DNA of 5,266 bases, taken from NCBI GenBank assembly GCA_021821705.1, contig JAKACE010000161.1, positions 1 to 5,266 on the forward strand, given 5' to 3'. Source of the stretch: Actinomycetes bacterium. Its GTDB lineage: Bacteria; Actinomycetota; Acidimicrobiia; Acidimicrobiales; Palsa-688. Position 1 is the stretch's first letter. Every line of letters starts with the position of its first letter. The position numbers and the translations under genes are program-made. The notes beneath the pieces were generated by a model. That model had not been told where the DNA came from. It saw only the letters and a program-made list of their open reading frames with translations, and made no database searches. This document shows, in pieces, positions 1-5,266 of the stretch.

Positions 1-78
1 CCTCGGGCCGCCCCGGGCCAGCTCCACCACGGAGGGCGGCAGCACTCCCCCGGCGGCAAGAGCCCCAGTAGTGCCCAC
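1..78 (-). CDS. Possible 5' end of an unidentified gene, cut by the left edge
   Basis: A GTG codon at 78-76 on the minus strand opens a frame with no stop to the left edge (about 26 codons). It is preceded by AGGGAGG (91-85) with a 6-nt spacing, a good Shine-Dalgarno placement. The predicted peptide begins MGTTGALAAGGVLPPSVVEL and goes on to a short Arg/Gly stretch. I do not recognise the protein, and too little is present to assign a function. If real, it is transcribed divergently from the P-type ATPase, with about 290 bp between the two starts. Against it: G-rich DNA produces SD-like strings by chance, and the plus-strand frame starting at base 1 is also open until a TAA at 214-216, so this could instead be the Pro-rich C-terminal end of a plus-strand gene. 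Codon composition does not separate the two readings. Confidence 0.33.
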   Translation of the reverse strand, partial: MGTTGALAAGGVLPPSVVELARGGPR

Positions 79-129
79 CAGCCCCCTCCCTTCCGGGTTG
101 CTGCTACCCCAGAGTACGCGCCCTGGCCA

Positions 130-193
130 CCGTTGGAGGCACCCCCGGTTCGGGCCGTCACGGGTACCGAGAACTACACCTCGCCTCCACCGG
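130..193. repeat. Nested inverted repeat in the upstream intergenic region
   Basis: CCGTTGGAGGC (130-140) faces GCCTCCACCGG (183-193). Ten of eleven positions pair, with one T-C mismatch. Inside the 42-nt spacer, CCCG-GTT-CGGG (144-154) forms a tight second hairpin. Neither strand has a T-run after the structure, so it does not look like an intrinsic terminator. It lies between the possible minus-strand start at 78 and the ATPase start at 369. It could therefore be an operator for divergent promoters, or a stem in a 5' leader on either strand. The function is not known. Pairing this long is less likely by chance than short hairpins, though GC-rich DNA raises the background. Confidence 0.45.
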
Positions 194-249
194 CGCTCCG
201 CCCGACTGTCATGTAACCGCCGTGCCATGGTCACCTCACGACTTCGAGT

Positions 250-358
250 GACAGGGGCGAAAGCGTGGCTCGCACAACCGAAAGGCTGGGACTCGCGGCC
301 AGGCTCCGCCGTATGCCCCAGAGCAGGGCGGCGGCGAGCACCCTGTCCCCGACCAGGG
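250..358 (+). promoter_or_regulatory. Candidate structured 5' leader of the P-type ATPase gene
   Basis: The 110 nt before the ATPase start can fold into a compact multibranched RNA. GACAGGG (250-256) pairs perfectly with CCCTGTC (341-347). Just inside it, GCTCGC (268-273) pairs with GCGAGC (334-339), leaving one base on the 3' side and eleven on the 5' side. Enclosed elements are GCGAAAGC (257-264) and CCGAAAGG (278-285), both mini-hairpins with a GAAA tetraloop, then CTGG/CCAG (286-289/299-302) and CCGCC/GGCGG (306-310/327-331). CCCTG (341-345) can alternatively pair with CAGGG (354-358), which covers the likely ribosome binding site AGGG (355-358); this is incompatible with the closing stem. 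That arrangement fits translational switching, by inference. I compared it from memory with the yybP-ykoY Mn2+, M-box, NiCo, c-di-GMP, c-di-AMP and cobalamin classes and found no convincing match. The same bases are open in the ATPase frame from 252, but contain no upstream start codon. Confidence 0.35.
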
Positions 359-368
359 CAGCCCGGCT

Positions 369-2771
369 TTGACCTCGGCGCCTGCCTTCCGGGGCCTTAG
401 CGCCGCCGAGGTGGCAGAGCGCGTCGCCCAGGGGCGTGTCAACCGTGCCCCACGCCGTGCCGGCCGGAGCACGGGCCAGATCCTCGCCGCCAACGTCTTC
501 ACACCCTTCACAGCGGTGCTCGGAGCCCTGGTCGTCGTCATAGCTGTCGTCGGCCCTCCCCAGGACGGGCTCTTCGGGCTGGTGCTCGCCGTGAACATCG
601 CAATAGGCACGGTCCAGGAAGTGCGGGCCAAGCGGGCACTGGACCGCCTGGCGGTCCTCACAGCACCCGTGGCGACGGTGGTGCGCAACGGCGAGCTCGT
701 GCCCGTGCCCACCGACCAGGTTGTCGCTGACGACGTGATGCTCCTCAGGGCAGGGGACCAGGTGGTCGCCGACGGCGAGCTGCTGAGCTCCGCCGGGCTC
801 GAACTGGACGAATCTCTGCTGTCGGGAGAGAGCGAGCCGGTGACGGGAGCAGCCGGGTCGGAGGTGCTCTCGGGCAGCATCGTCGTCGCCGGAGCCGGTT
901 ACGCACGGGCGCTCTGCGTTGGCGGGGAGGCCTTCGCCCAGAGGCTCCAGGCCGAAGCACGGCGCGCCACCGTGCCCTACTCCGAGCTCCAGCGGGGCGC
1001 CAACACCATCCTTCGGGGCATCGGCGTGGCGATGGCGCCTGTGGGTGCCCTCCTGGTGACGAGCCAGGTCCTGCGCGCCCACCTGCCCCTGCCCGAGGCG
1101 CTGCGGGGCGCCGTCGCCGGAGTGTCCGCCATGGTCCCCGAAGGCCTTGTCCTGCTCACGACGATCGCCTTCGCCGTCGGTGCACTGCGGTTGGCCGGGC
1201 GGCGCGTGCTGGTCCAGTCGCTCCCCGCCATCGAGAGCCTGGCCCGCGTCGACGTCCTCTGCATCGACAAGACGGGCACCATGACGCTGCCGGGGATGGG
1301 CGTGAGCGGCTTCCGCCCCATCGCCGCCGGGGGCCCCGCCCCCCTCGCATCCCAGGCGCTCGGAGCGCTCGCAGGCTCCGACCCCGCACCCAATACCACC
1401 ATGCGCGCCATCCAGGCCGAGTTCCCGGCGCCGGCCGGCTGGGAGCTGAGGGCGAGCGTCGCCTTCTCGTCGGCCCGCAAATGGAGCGCCGCTCAGTTCG
1501 ACGCGCGGGGCACCTACGTGTTGGGGGGACCGGACATGGTCTTTGCCGACGCCGAGCGGCGCCTCGCCGGCGTGCTCGGGCCCGCCGACACGGGCCAGAG
1601 GGCGCTGGTGCTGGCCAGGACCGAAGCCTCCCTGGAGGGCGAACGGCTTCCGGCAGGCCTGTACCCCCTGGCCGTGGTGCTGCTGGCCGAGCAGGTGCGG
1701 CCCGACGCCGCCCGGACGCTGGCCTATCTGGCGGACCAGGGCGTCGAGGTCAAGGTCATCTCGGGCGACGACGCGGCCACGGTGGGTTCGATAGCCGAGC
1801 GAGCCGGGGTCAGCCTCACCGCCCCGCCGTGCGACGCCCGCACCCTGCCCGCCGGCCCCGACGAGCTGCGAGCCGCGATCGGGCGGTCGAACGTGTTCGG
1901 CCGCGTGACCCCGGCCCAGAAAAGGGCCATCGTCGACGCCCTCCAGGCCGACGGGCGGGTGGTGGCCATGACGGGCGACGGTGTCAACGACATCCCGGCT
2001 CTCAAACAGGCGGACATAGGCATAGCGATGGGCTCGGGCAGTCAGGCCTGCCGGGCAGTGGGGAGCATCGTGCTCCTGGACAGCGACTTCGCCGCCGTGC
2101 CGAAGGTGCTCGACGAAGGCCGCCGGGTCATCGCCAACATAGAACGGGTCGCGAACCTCTTCATCACCAAGACGGTGTACGCATCGGTACTGGCTCTCGC
2201 CGTAGGGATCTCGGCCCTGCCCTACCCCTTCTACCCCCGCCAGCTCACCGTCGTGAGCTCGCTCACCATCGGGATCCCGGGTTTCTTCCTGGCCCTGGCA
2301 CCGGGCGCTCCCAGGGCCCGACCACGCTTCCTCCGCAGGGTTGCCGCCTTCAGCGTCCCGGCCGGTCTGCTCGCCGCGGCCTGCGTCATGGCGGTGTACG
2401 GGGTTGGCCGGTGGGCGGGCCACGCCACCGCCGCCGATGTGAGGATGGCCAGTGGGGTCTCGCTGTTCCTCGTCGCCGTGCTGGTGCTCGCAGCACTGGC
2501 CCGTCCCCTGACGCCTTGGAGGGCATTATTGGTGGTCGCCATGGCGGCGGCTGGTGTCCTGGCCGTGGCAGTGCCGTTCACCCGCAGCTTCTTCGCCCTC
2601 TCGGTACCCCCTGGCTGGCTCCTGTTGACGGCTGCAGGGGCCGGCGCCTTTGCCACTGTGGGCCTGGTTGCATCCGAGCGCGTCCGCTCGGGCGTGTCCC
2701 GCTCCCGAGCGTCCCCGGCGGCCAAAGCCCGGGCCCCGGCCCGGCGGCCCGTGGCGCGCCGGGGGGCGTAG
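369..2771 (+). CDS. ctpE: CtpE-like cation (probably Ca2+) P-type ATPase
   Basis: An integral-membrane pump of 800 residues that couples ATP hydrolysis to cation movement. Visible in order: the N-terminal GLSAAEVAERVAQG helix; membrane segments near 44-62 and 66-84; the actuator loop with SGES (152-155); segments near 214-232 and 244-275, the latter with PEGL (257-260); the phosphorylation motif DKTGT (Asp300); a nucleotide-binding region with KWS (371-373) and GGPD (386-389); the hinge TGDGVND (535-541); six C-terminal segments between about 595 and 768; and a basic tail. Length and sequence closely recall mycobacterial CtpE, reported to transport calcium; ion and direction here are inferred. 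The sixth segment carries SLTIGIP and lacks the acidic residue of SERCA-type pumps, as in CtpE. The TTG at 369 is the only ATG, GTG or TTG after the in-frame TGA at 249 that keeps the family N-terminus, and AGGG (355-358) sits 10 nt before it. The exonuclease gene follows 46 bp downstream. Confidence 0.93.
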   Translation: MTSAPAFRGLSAAEVAERVAQGRVNRAPRRAGRSTGQILAANVFTPFTAVLGALVVVIAVVGPPQDGLFGLVLAVNIAIGTVQEVRAKRALDRLAVLTAPVATVVRNGELVPVPTDQVVADDVMLLRAGDQVVADGELLSSAGLELDESLLSGESEPVTGAAGSEVLSGSIVVAGAGYARALCVGGEAFAQRLQAEARRATVPYSELQRGANTILRGIGVAMAPVGALLVTSQVLRAHLPLPEALRGAVAGVSAMVPEGLVLLTTIAFAVGALRLAGRRVLVQSLPAIESLARVDVLCIDKTGTMTLPGMGVSGFRPIAAGGPAPLASQALGALAGSDPAPNTTMRAIQAEFPAPAGWELRASVAFSSARKWSAAQFDARGTYVLGGPDMVFADAERRLAGVLGPADTGQRALVLARTEASLEGERLPAGLYPLAVVLLAEQVRPDAARTLAYLADQGVEVKVISGDDAATVGSIAERAGVSLTAPPCDARTLPAGPDELRAAIGRSNVFGRVTPAQKRAIVDALQADGRVVAMTGDGVNDIPALKQADIGIAMGSGSQACRAVGSIVLLDSDFAAVPKVLDEGRRVIANIERVANLFITKTVYASVLALAVGISALPYPFYPRQLTVVSSLTIGIPGFFLALAPGAPRARPRFLRRVAAFSVPAGLLAAACVMAVYGVGRWAGHATAADVRMASGVSLFLVAVLVLAALARPLTPWRALLVVAMAAAGVLAVAVPFTRSFFALSVPPGWLLLTAAGAGAFATVGLVASERVRSGVSRSRASPAAKARAPARRPVARRGA

Positions 2772-2817
2772 TGTAGTTTCGCTCCCCGAAGGTCGGAGCC
2801 CTCTGGGGGTGCAGCCC

Positions 2818-3720
2818 GTGAAAGTCTTCCTTGTCGACGGGACCTACGAGCTCTTCCGCCATTACCACGGTGCTCCCCGGTACCAGGGCGCCGACGGCAT
2901 GGAGGTGGGCGCCACCAGGGCAGCGGTGGGTTCGGTGCTCGGCATGCTCGAGGGCGGCGCCACCCACCTGGCCGTGGCCACGGACCACGTGATCGAGTCT
3001 TGGCGCAACGAGGCCTGGCCCTCGTACAAGAGCTCGGCCGGGGTACCCGAGGACCTGCTCGGCCAGTTCCAGCTGTTCGAGGACACCCTCGGCGCACTGG
3101 GCGTGCTCGTCTGGCCCATGGTGGACCTCGAAGCCGACGACGCCCTGGCGTCGGGGGCGTCGGTACTGGCCGATGACCCCAGGGCCGATCAGGTATTGAT
3201 ATGCACACCGGACAAGGACCTCGGCCAGTGCGTGCGCGGCACCAGGGTCGTCTGCCTGGACCGCCGCAAGGACGCGGTCGTGGACGAGGACGCCGTCAGG
3301 CGGCGGTTCGGAGTCGGCCCGGCTTCGGTACCCGACTGGTTGGCGCTCGTGGGGGACAGCGCAGACGGTTACCCCGGCCTGCCCGGCTGGGGTGCAAAGG
3401 CGACGACAGCCGTGCTCGCCCGCTACGCCGACATCGAGTCGGTACCCACGTCCGGCCCCCCCTGGCCCGTCGACCTGCCTCAGCGGCGCCAGGCGACGCT
3501 GCGGTCGGTGCTGGCCGAGGGACGTGAGCTGGCGTTGCTGTTCAAGCGGCTCGCCACCTGCGTCGTCCGCCCCGATCTCCTGCCCCCCGGGCCGGCGGCG
3601 CTCGACAGCCTACGCTGGCCCGGGCCGACCGCCGACCTGGCGGAGATGGCCATGCGATTGGGATCTGCGTCCCTGCAGCGCAGGGCGTCCGACCTGGCCG
3701 GCGCCCGAGGCCAAGCCTGA
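2818..3720 (+). CDS. Stand-alone 5'-3' exonuclease, FEN/PIN-like with H3TH domain
   Basis: A 300-residue structure-specific 5' nuclease, related to the 5' nuclease domain of DNA polymerase I and phage flap endonucleases but without a polymerase domain. It probably trims 5' flaps or ends during replication and repair. The metal-binding acidic set appears complete: Asp7 (LVDGTYELFR), Asp56 (ATDH), Glu105, Asp107 and Asp108 (EADDALAS), Asp132 and Asp134 (TPDKDLGQC), Asp180 and Asp183 (GDSADG). Lys71 in PSYKS sits 15 residues after Asp56, where phage T5 FEN has a functional lysine. The helix-three-turn-helix DNA-binding part is about 178-205 (GLPGWGAK). The GTG at 2818 gives MKVFLVDG, the usual family start, with GGGGG (2805-2809) 8 nt upstream. 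An in-frame GTG at 2809 with GGAG (2795-2798) would add three residues. A GCTCC/GGAGC hairpin (2781-2785/2795-2799) overlaps that GGAG. It lies 46 bp after the ATPase, so co-transcription is likely, but no functional link is evident. Confidence 0.88.
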   Translation: MKVFLVDGTYELFRHYHGAPRYQGADGMEVGATRAAVGSVLGMLEGGATHLAVATDHVIESWRNEAWPSYKSSAGVPEDLLGQFQLFEDTLGALGVLVWPMVDLEADDALASGASVLADDPRADQVLICTPDKDLGQCVRGTRVVCLDRRKDAVVDEDAVRRRFGVGPASVPDWLALVGDSADGYPGLPGWGAKATTAVLARYADIESVPTSGPPWPVDLPQRRQATLRSVLAEGRELALLFKRLATCVVRPDLLPPGPAALDSLRWPGPTADLAEMAMRLGSASLQRRASDLAGARGQA

Positions 3721-3750
3721 ACGCCACGGCTGGCCCGGCAAACCTCGGAC

Positions 3751-4431
3751 TTACGGGCCGAGCACCAGCTGGGGGACGGACAGCGCCTCCTCCAGCAGCT
3801 CGTGGTAGCGGCGCCGGGTCACCTCCACGGCGCCCAGGCTGGCCAGGTGGGGTGTGACCCACTGGACATCGAGCAGCCGCCCCCCGCCCCCCAGCAGCCG
3901 CTCCACCAGGGCCACGAGCGCCACCTTGGACGCGTCCCGGCGGTGGTGGAACATCGACTCGCCGGCGAAGAGCCCGCCGACCGCTACTCCGTACAGGCCT
4001 CCGGCCAGGCGGCCGTCCGAGCTGTAGGTCTCGACGCTGTGGGCGAAACCCAGCTCGAACAGGCGCCTGTAGGCGGCCCGCACCTGCTTGCTGATCCATG
4101 CACCGGGCCGGGACGGGTCGGCGCAGGCGGCCACGACCTCGTCGTAGGCAGTGTCGACCCGCACCAGGTACTCCTGGCACGAGCGGCGCAGCGAGCGGCT
4201 CACCCGCAGCCCCTCGAGAGGTAGGACGCCGCGGGGATCCGGCGACCACCATGCCAGGCGGTTGCCCACGGGCATTGGGAAGATCCCGCAGCGGTAGGCA
4301 GTTATCAGGGTCGAGGGAGCCAAGTCGGCACCCAAACCCACCACCTCGCCGGTACCGGCCGCCGCTTCCTGGGCCTCGACCGAGCAGGGGAAGTGCCACT
4401 CGCATGCGGGCAGTTCGGCAGGGGGCTGCAC
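3751..4431 (-). CDS. aat: Leucyl/phenylalanyl-tRNA--protein transferase
   Basis: A cytoplasmic enzyme that moves Leu or Phe from aminoacyl-tRNA to the N-terminal Arg or Lys of proteins, creating an N-degron read by ClpS and ClpAP-type proteases. Its 226 residues compare with 234 in E. coli. Conserved blocks in order: WHFP (12-15), GLGADL (32-37), AYRCGIFPMP (45-54), WWSPDPRGVLP (61-71), RVSRSLRR (76-83), AWIS (111-114), HSVET (131-135), GGLYGVAVGGLFAGESMF (144-161), ASKVALV (167-173), and LLDVQ followed by HLASLGA. Glu158, Asp188 and Gln190 align with E. coli catalytic residues Glu156, Asp186 and Gln188. The GTG at 4431 is the only usable start before the conserved core. It has no good Shine-Dalgarno sequence, so translation may depend on the sigma factor gene ending 44 bp upstream. 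The minus-strand sense carries a GGGGGGCGGGGGG run (3892-3880) just before the Asp188 motif, in frame. It ends 30 bp from the convergent exonuclease gene. Confidence 0.95.
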   Translation of the reverse strand: MQPPAELPACEWHFPCSVEAQEAAAGTGEVVGLGADLAPSTLITAYRCGIFPMPVGNRLAWWSPDPRGVLPLEGLRVSRSLRRSCQEYLVRVDTAYDEVVAACADPSRPGAWISKQVRAAYRRLFELGFAHSVETYSSDGRLAGGLYGVAVGGLFAGESMFHHRRDASKVALVALVERLLGGGGRLLDVQWVTPHLASLGAVEVTRRRYHELLEEALSVPQLVLGP

Positions 4432-4475
4432 CCGGCAAGTCTGCCAGGCCGGGCGGCCGTGACCAGAGCCCGGGC

Positions 4476-5066
4476 CTATGCCGACAGCGGCTCGAGCGCG
4501 GTGGGCTCCGACCGGGCCCCAGGGCCGCCGGAAAGCTCCGGCCCCATGGACTCACGAAGGGCCTTGAGGGCCCGCGCCGCCGAGCTCTTGACCGTCCCGG
4601 GGGCACAGCCGAGCCGGGCTGCGATCTCGGCCTCGGAGAGGTCCTCGAAGTAGCGCAACACCAGGACCTGGCGCTGGCGCTCGGGCAGGCCGGCCAGGGC
4701 CCGGCGCAGGATCTCCCGGTCGTCGACCAGGTCCGTGCGCTGCAGCTGAGCCACCTCCGGCACCTCGCCCACCGAGACCCGGGCACCCCACTTGCGCCAC
4801 CCGGAGCGGCAGGTGTTGACAACTATCTGGCGCACGTAGGCCTGCTGGCGCCAGCGCTCCTGCGTCGCCACCCGGGGCCACGCCGCCATGGCCTTCAGCA
4901 ATGAAGCCTGTACAGCGTCCTCAGCGTCCTCCCGCCTGCCTGTCACGGAACATGCGACGCGCACCAGGGCCGGCCGCGCCGCTTCGGCCAGTTCCTCGAA
5001 CGCCATGGCGTCGGTCAGGACAGCCGCGCCGCCGATGCCGGCTGTTTCGGAACCTGTCGTCCCCAC
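4476..5066 (-). CDS. SigE-family ECF RNA polymerase sigma factor
   Basis: A 196-residue group 4 sigma factor that directs RNA polymerase to a specific promoter set. Region 2 spans about residues 22-92 (FEELAEAARPALVRVA, then REDAEDAVQ, then AYVRQIVVNTCRSGWRKWG). The YVR-IVVNT-S-WR pattern is typical of actinobacterial SigE-family proteins. Region 4 spans about 119-171, with LPERQRQVLVLRYFEDLS, the helix-turn-helix IAARLGCAPGTVKS, and ARALKALR. A short Gly/Pro/Ser-rich tail ends the protein. I place the start at GTG 5066 because AGGAG lies 6 nt upstream. An in-frame ATG at 5138 would add 24 residues that look non-conserved and has no comparable ribosome binding site. The frame is open to the right edge, so open reading alone does not fix the start. 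No anti-sigma factor gene is adjacent; the next gene downstream is aat, 44 bp away, probably co-transcribed. Its regulon and signal cannot be read from this window. Confidence 0.9.
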   Translation of the reverse strand: MGTTGSETAGIGGAAVLTDAMAFEELAEAARPALVRVACSVTGRREDAEDAVQASLLKAMAAWPRVATQERWRQQAYVRQIVVNTCRSGWRKWGARVSVGEVPEVAQLQRTDLVDDREILRRALAGLPERQRQVLVLRYFEDLSEAEIAARLGCAPGTVKSSAARALKALRESMGPELSGGPGARSEPTALEPLSA

Positions 5067-5072
5067 GTCTTT

Positions 5073-5077
5073 CTCCT
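5073..5077 (-). promoter_or_regulatory. Ribosome binding site deciding the sigma factor start
   Basis: On the minus strand the sequence reads GTGAGGAGAAAGAC and then GTG (5066-5064). AGGAG at 5077-5073 is a near-ideal Shine-Dalgarno match with 6-nt spacing. The longer alternative ATG at 5138 is preceded by a C-rich stretch (CCCTCCCC) with no such match. This favours the 196-residue protein over the 220-residue one. Confidence 0.75.
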
Positions 5078-5168
5078 CACCTAGAGCTTCACCAGTAGGC
5101 CTACCACCACGTTGCGCCGGATACCTCTCGGCTGGCATGGGGAGGGCTTGCCATCGGTCACTACCTTG

Positions 5169-5189
5169 TGGGCAGCTTTCCCCTGCCCA
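5169..5189. promoter_or_regulatory. Perfect 7-bp dyad upstream of the sigma factor gene
   Basis: TGGGCAG (5169-5175) and CTGCCCA (5183-5189) form a perfect inverted repeat around a 7-nt spacer, CTTTCCC (GGGAAAG on the sigma factor strand). It lies about 100-125 bp before the GTG at 5066, where a promoter or operator would be expected. The 21-bp size and symmetry suit a dimeric regulator, or an RNA hairpin if the transcript starts further upstream. No T-tract follows on either strand, so it is not a terminator of the usual kind. I cannot identify a -35/-10 pair here with confidence. The binding role is inferred. Confidence 0.35.
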
Positions 5190-5220
5190 TGGCGGGCGCG
5201 GGCCAGGCGTGGTGCTTTTC

Positions 5221-5252
5221 GTGAGCCCGTGAGCCCGTGAGCCCGTGAGCCC
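5221..5252. repeat. Tandem array of four 8-bp units (GTGAGCCC)
   Basis: Four uninterrupted, identical copies of GTGAGCCC are followed by a partial copy (GTG, 5253-5255). The plus strand has TGA in every reading frame across the array. The minus strand is open in all frames and would read as a Gly-Leu-Thr-Gly-Ser-Arg-Ala-His cycle, including in the frame of the sigma factor ORF, about 52 codons upstream of its preferred start. I treat it as intergenic, because the sigma factor start with a proper ribosome binding site lies well downstream. Copy number in such short arrays changes easily by replication slippage. Confidence 0.85.
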
Positions 5253-5266
5253 GTGGGGCGGGCAGC

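Noticed and set aside
250..347. Known riboswitch (yybP-ykoY, M-box, NiCo, c-di-GMP GEMM-I or cobalamin) before the ATPase
   Set aside because: Some fragments resemble GEMM-I (AACC-GAAA-GG then GGGAC) and the cobalamin 3' side (GCCAGG). The diagnostic cores are missing: no GACGCAAAGCC, no GCCACUG, no GGGGAGUAG with CAAGACC. No named class is assigned.
79..368. Sigma-70 type promoters for the divergent region
   Set aside because: TACTCT (116-111, minus strand) and TACACC (plus strand, about 174) resemble -10 boxes, but neither has a convincing -35 element at the right distance.
231..2423. 730-codon open frame on the minus strand opposite the P-type ATPase gene
   Set aside because: It is a shadow of the high-GC third positions of the ATPase gene. 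Its translation is low-complexity, rich in Gly, His, Arg and Asp, with no recognisable domain, while the plus strand carries all the P-type ATPase motifs.
1481..2776. 431-codon plus-strand open frame overlapping the 3' half of the ATPase gene
   Set aside because: The translation is Arg/Gly/Pro-rich and featureless, and the overlapping frame encodes the conserved hinge and membrane segments. No frameshift in the ATPase is needed.
3721..3750. Bidirectional terminator between the convergent exonuclease and aat genes
   Set aside because: Only a 4-bp stem (GCCA-CGGC-TGGC, 3723-3734) is visible and no T-run follows on either strand, so an intrinsic terminator cannot be supported.
3542..4822. 426-codon minus-strand open frame spanning aat and the sigma factor gene
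   Set aside because: It is out of frame with both recognisable proteins, and its Arg/Pro/Gly-rich product is typical of an alternate frame in GC-rich DNA.
5095..5104. GTAGGCCTAC palindrome upstream of the sigma factor start
   Set aside because: A 10-bp perfect palindrome is expected several times by chance in 5 kb, and its arms do not extend. It is not listed as an operator.

Overview
This is a GC-rich, gene-dense stretch of bacterial chromosome. Gene content and codon use point to an actinobacterium: there is a mycobacterial CtpE-like calcium ATPase, a SigE-type ECF sigma factor, GTG and TTG starts, and strong G/C preference at third codon positions. The class is uncertain. Acidimicrobiia is a guess from the style of the Aat and exonuclease proteins, not something proven here. 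No tRNA, rRNA, CRISPR array, transposase or integrase is visible.

Layout. Positions 1-368 hold no gene I can call with confidence. A possible 5' end of a minus-strand gene runs off the left edge from a GTG at 78, with a good ribosome binding site. The rest of that stretch carries two nested inverted-repeat structures, at 130-193 and 250-358. Two plus-strand genes follow: the CtpE-family P-type ATPase (369-2771, TTG start) and, 46 bp later, a stand-alone 5'-3' exonuclease of the FEN/PIN type (2818-3720). They converge on two minus-strand genes with only 30 bp between the stops: a SigE-family ECF sigma factor (5066-4476) and, 44 bp downstream of it, leucyl/phenylalanyl-tRNA--protein transferase, aat (4431-3751). 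The last 200 bp (5067-5266) are the upstream region of the sigma factor and contain a 7-bp perfect dyad and four perfect copies of an 8-bp tandem repeat.

How the genes work together. The two plus-strand genes are close enough to share a transcript, as are the two minus-strand genes, but neither pair forms a known pathway. The ATPase acts in the membrane on cation (probably Ca2+) transport, the exonuclease on DNA flaps and ends, the sigma factor on promoter choice, and Aat on N-terminal tagging of proteins for degradation. Two points of context stand out. The sigma factor has no anti-sigma partner in view, and instead leads into aat. The ATPase is preceded by about 110 nt that can fold into a multibranched leader, whose closing stem competes with a hairpin that would cover the ATPase ribosome binding site. 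The leader matches no riboswitch class I recognise and is the best candidate here for something undescribed, but it rests on base-pairing read by eye in GC-rich DNA.
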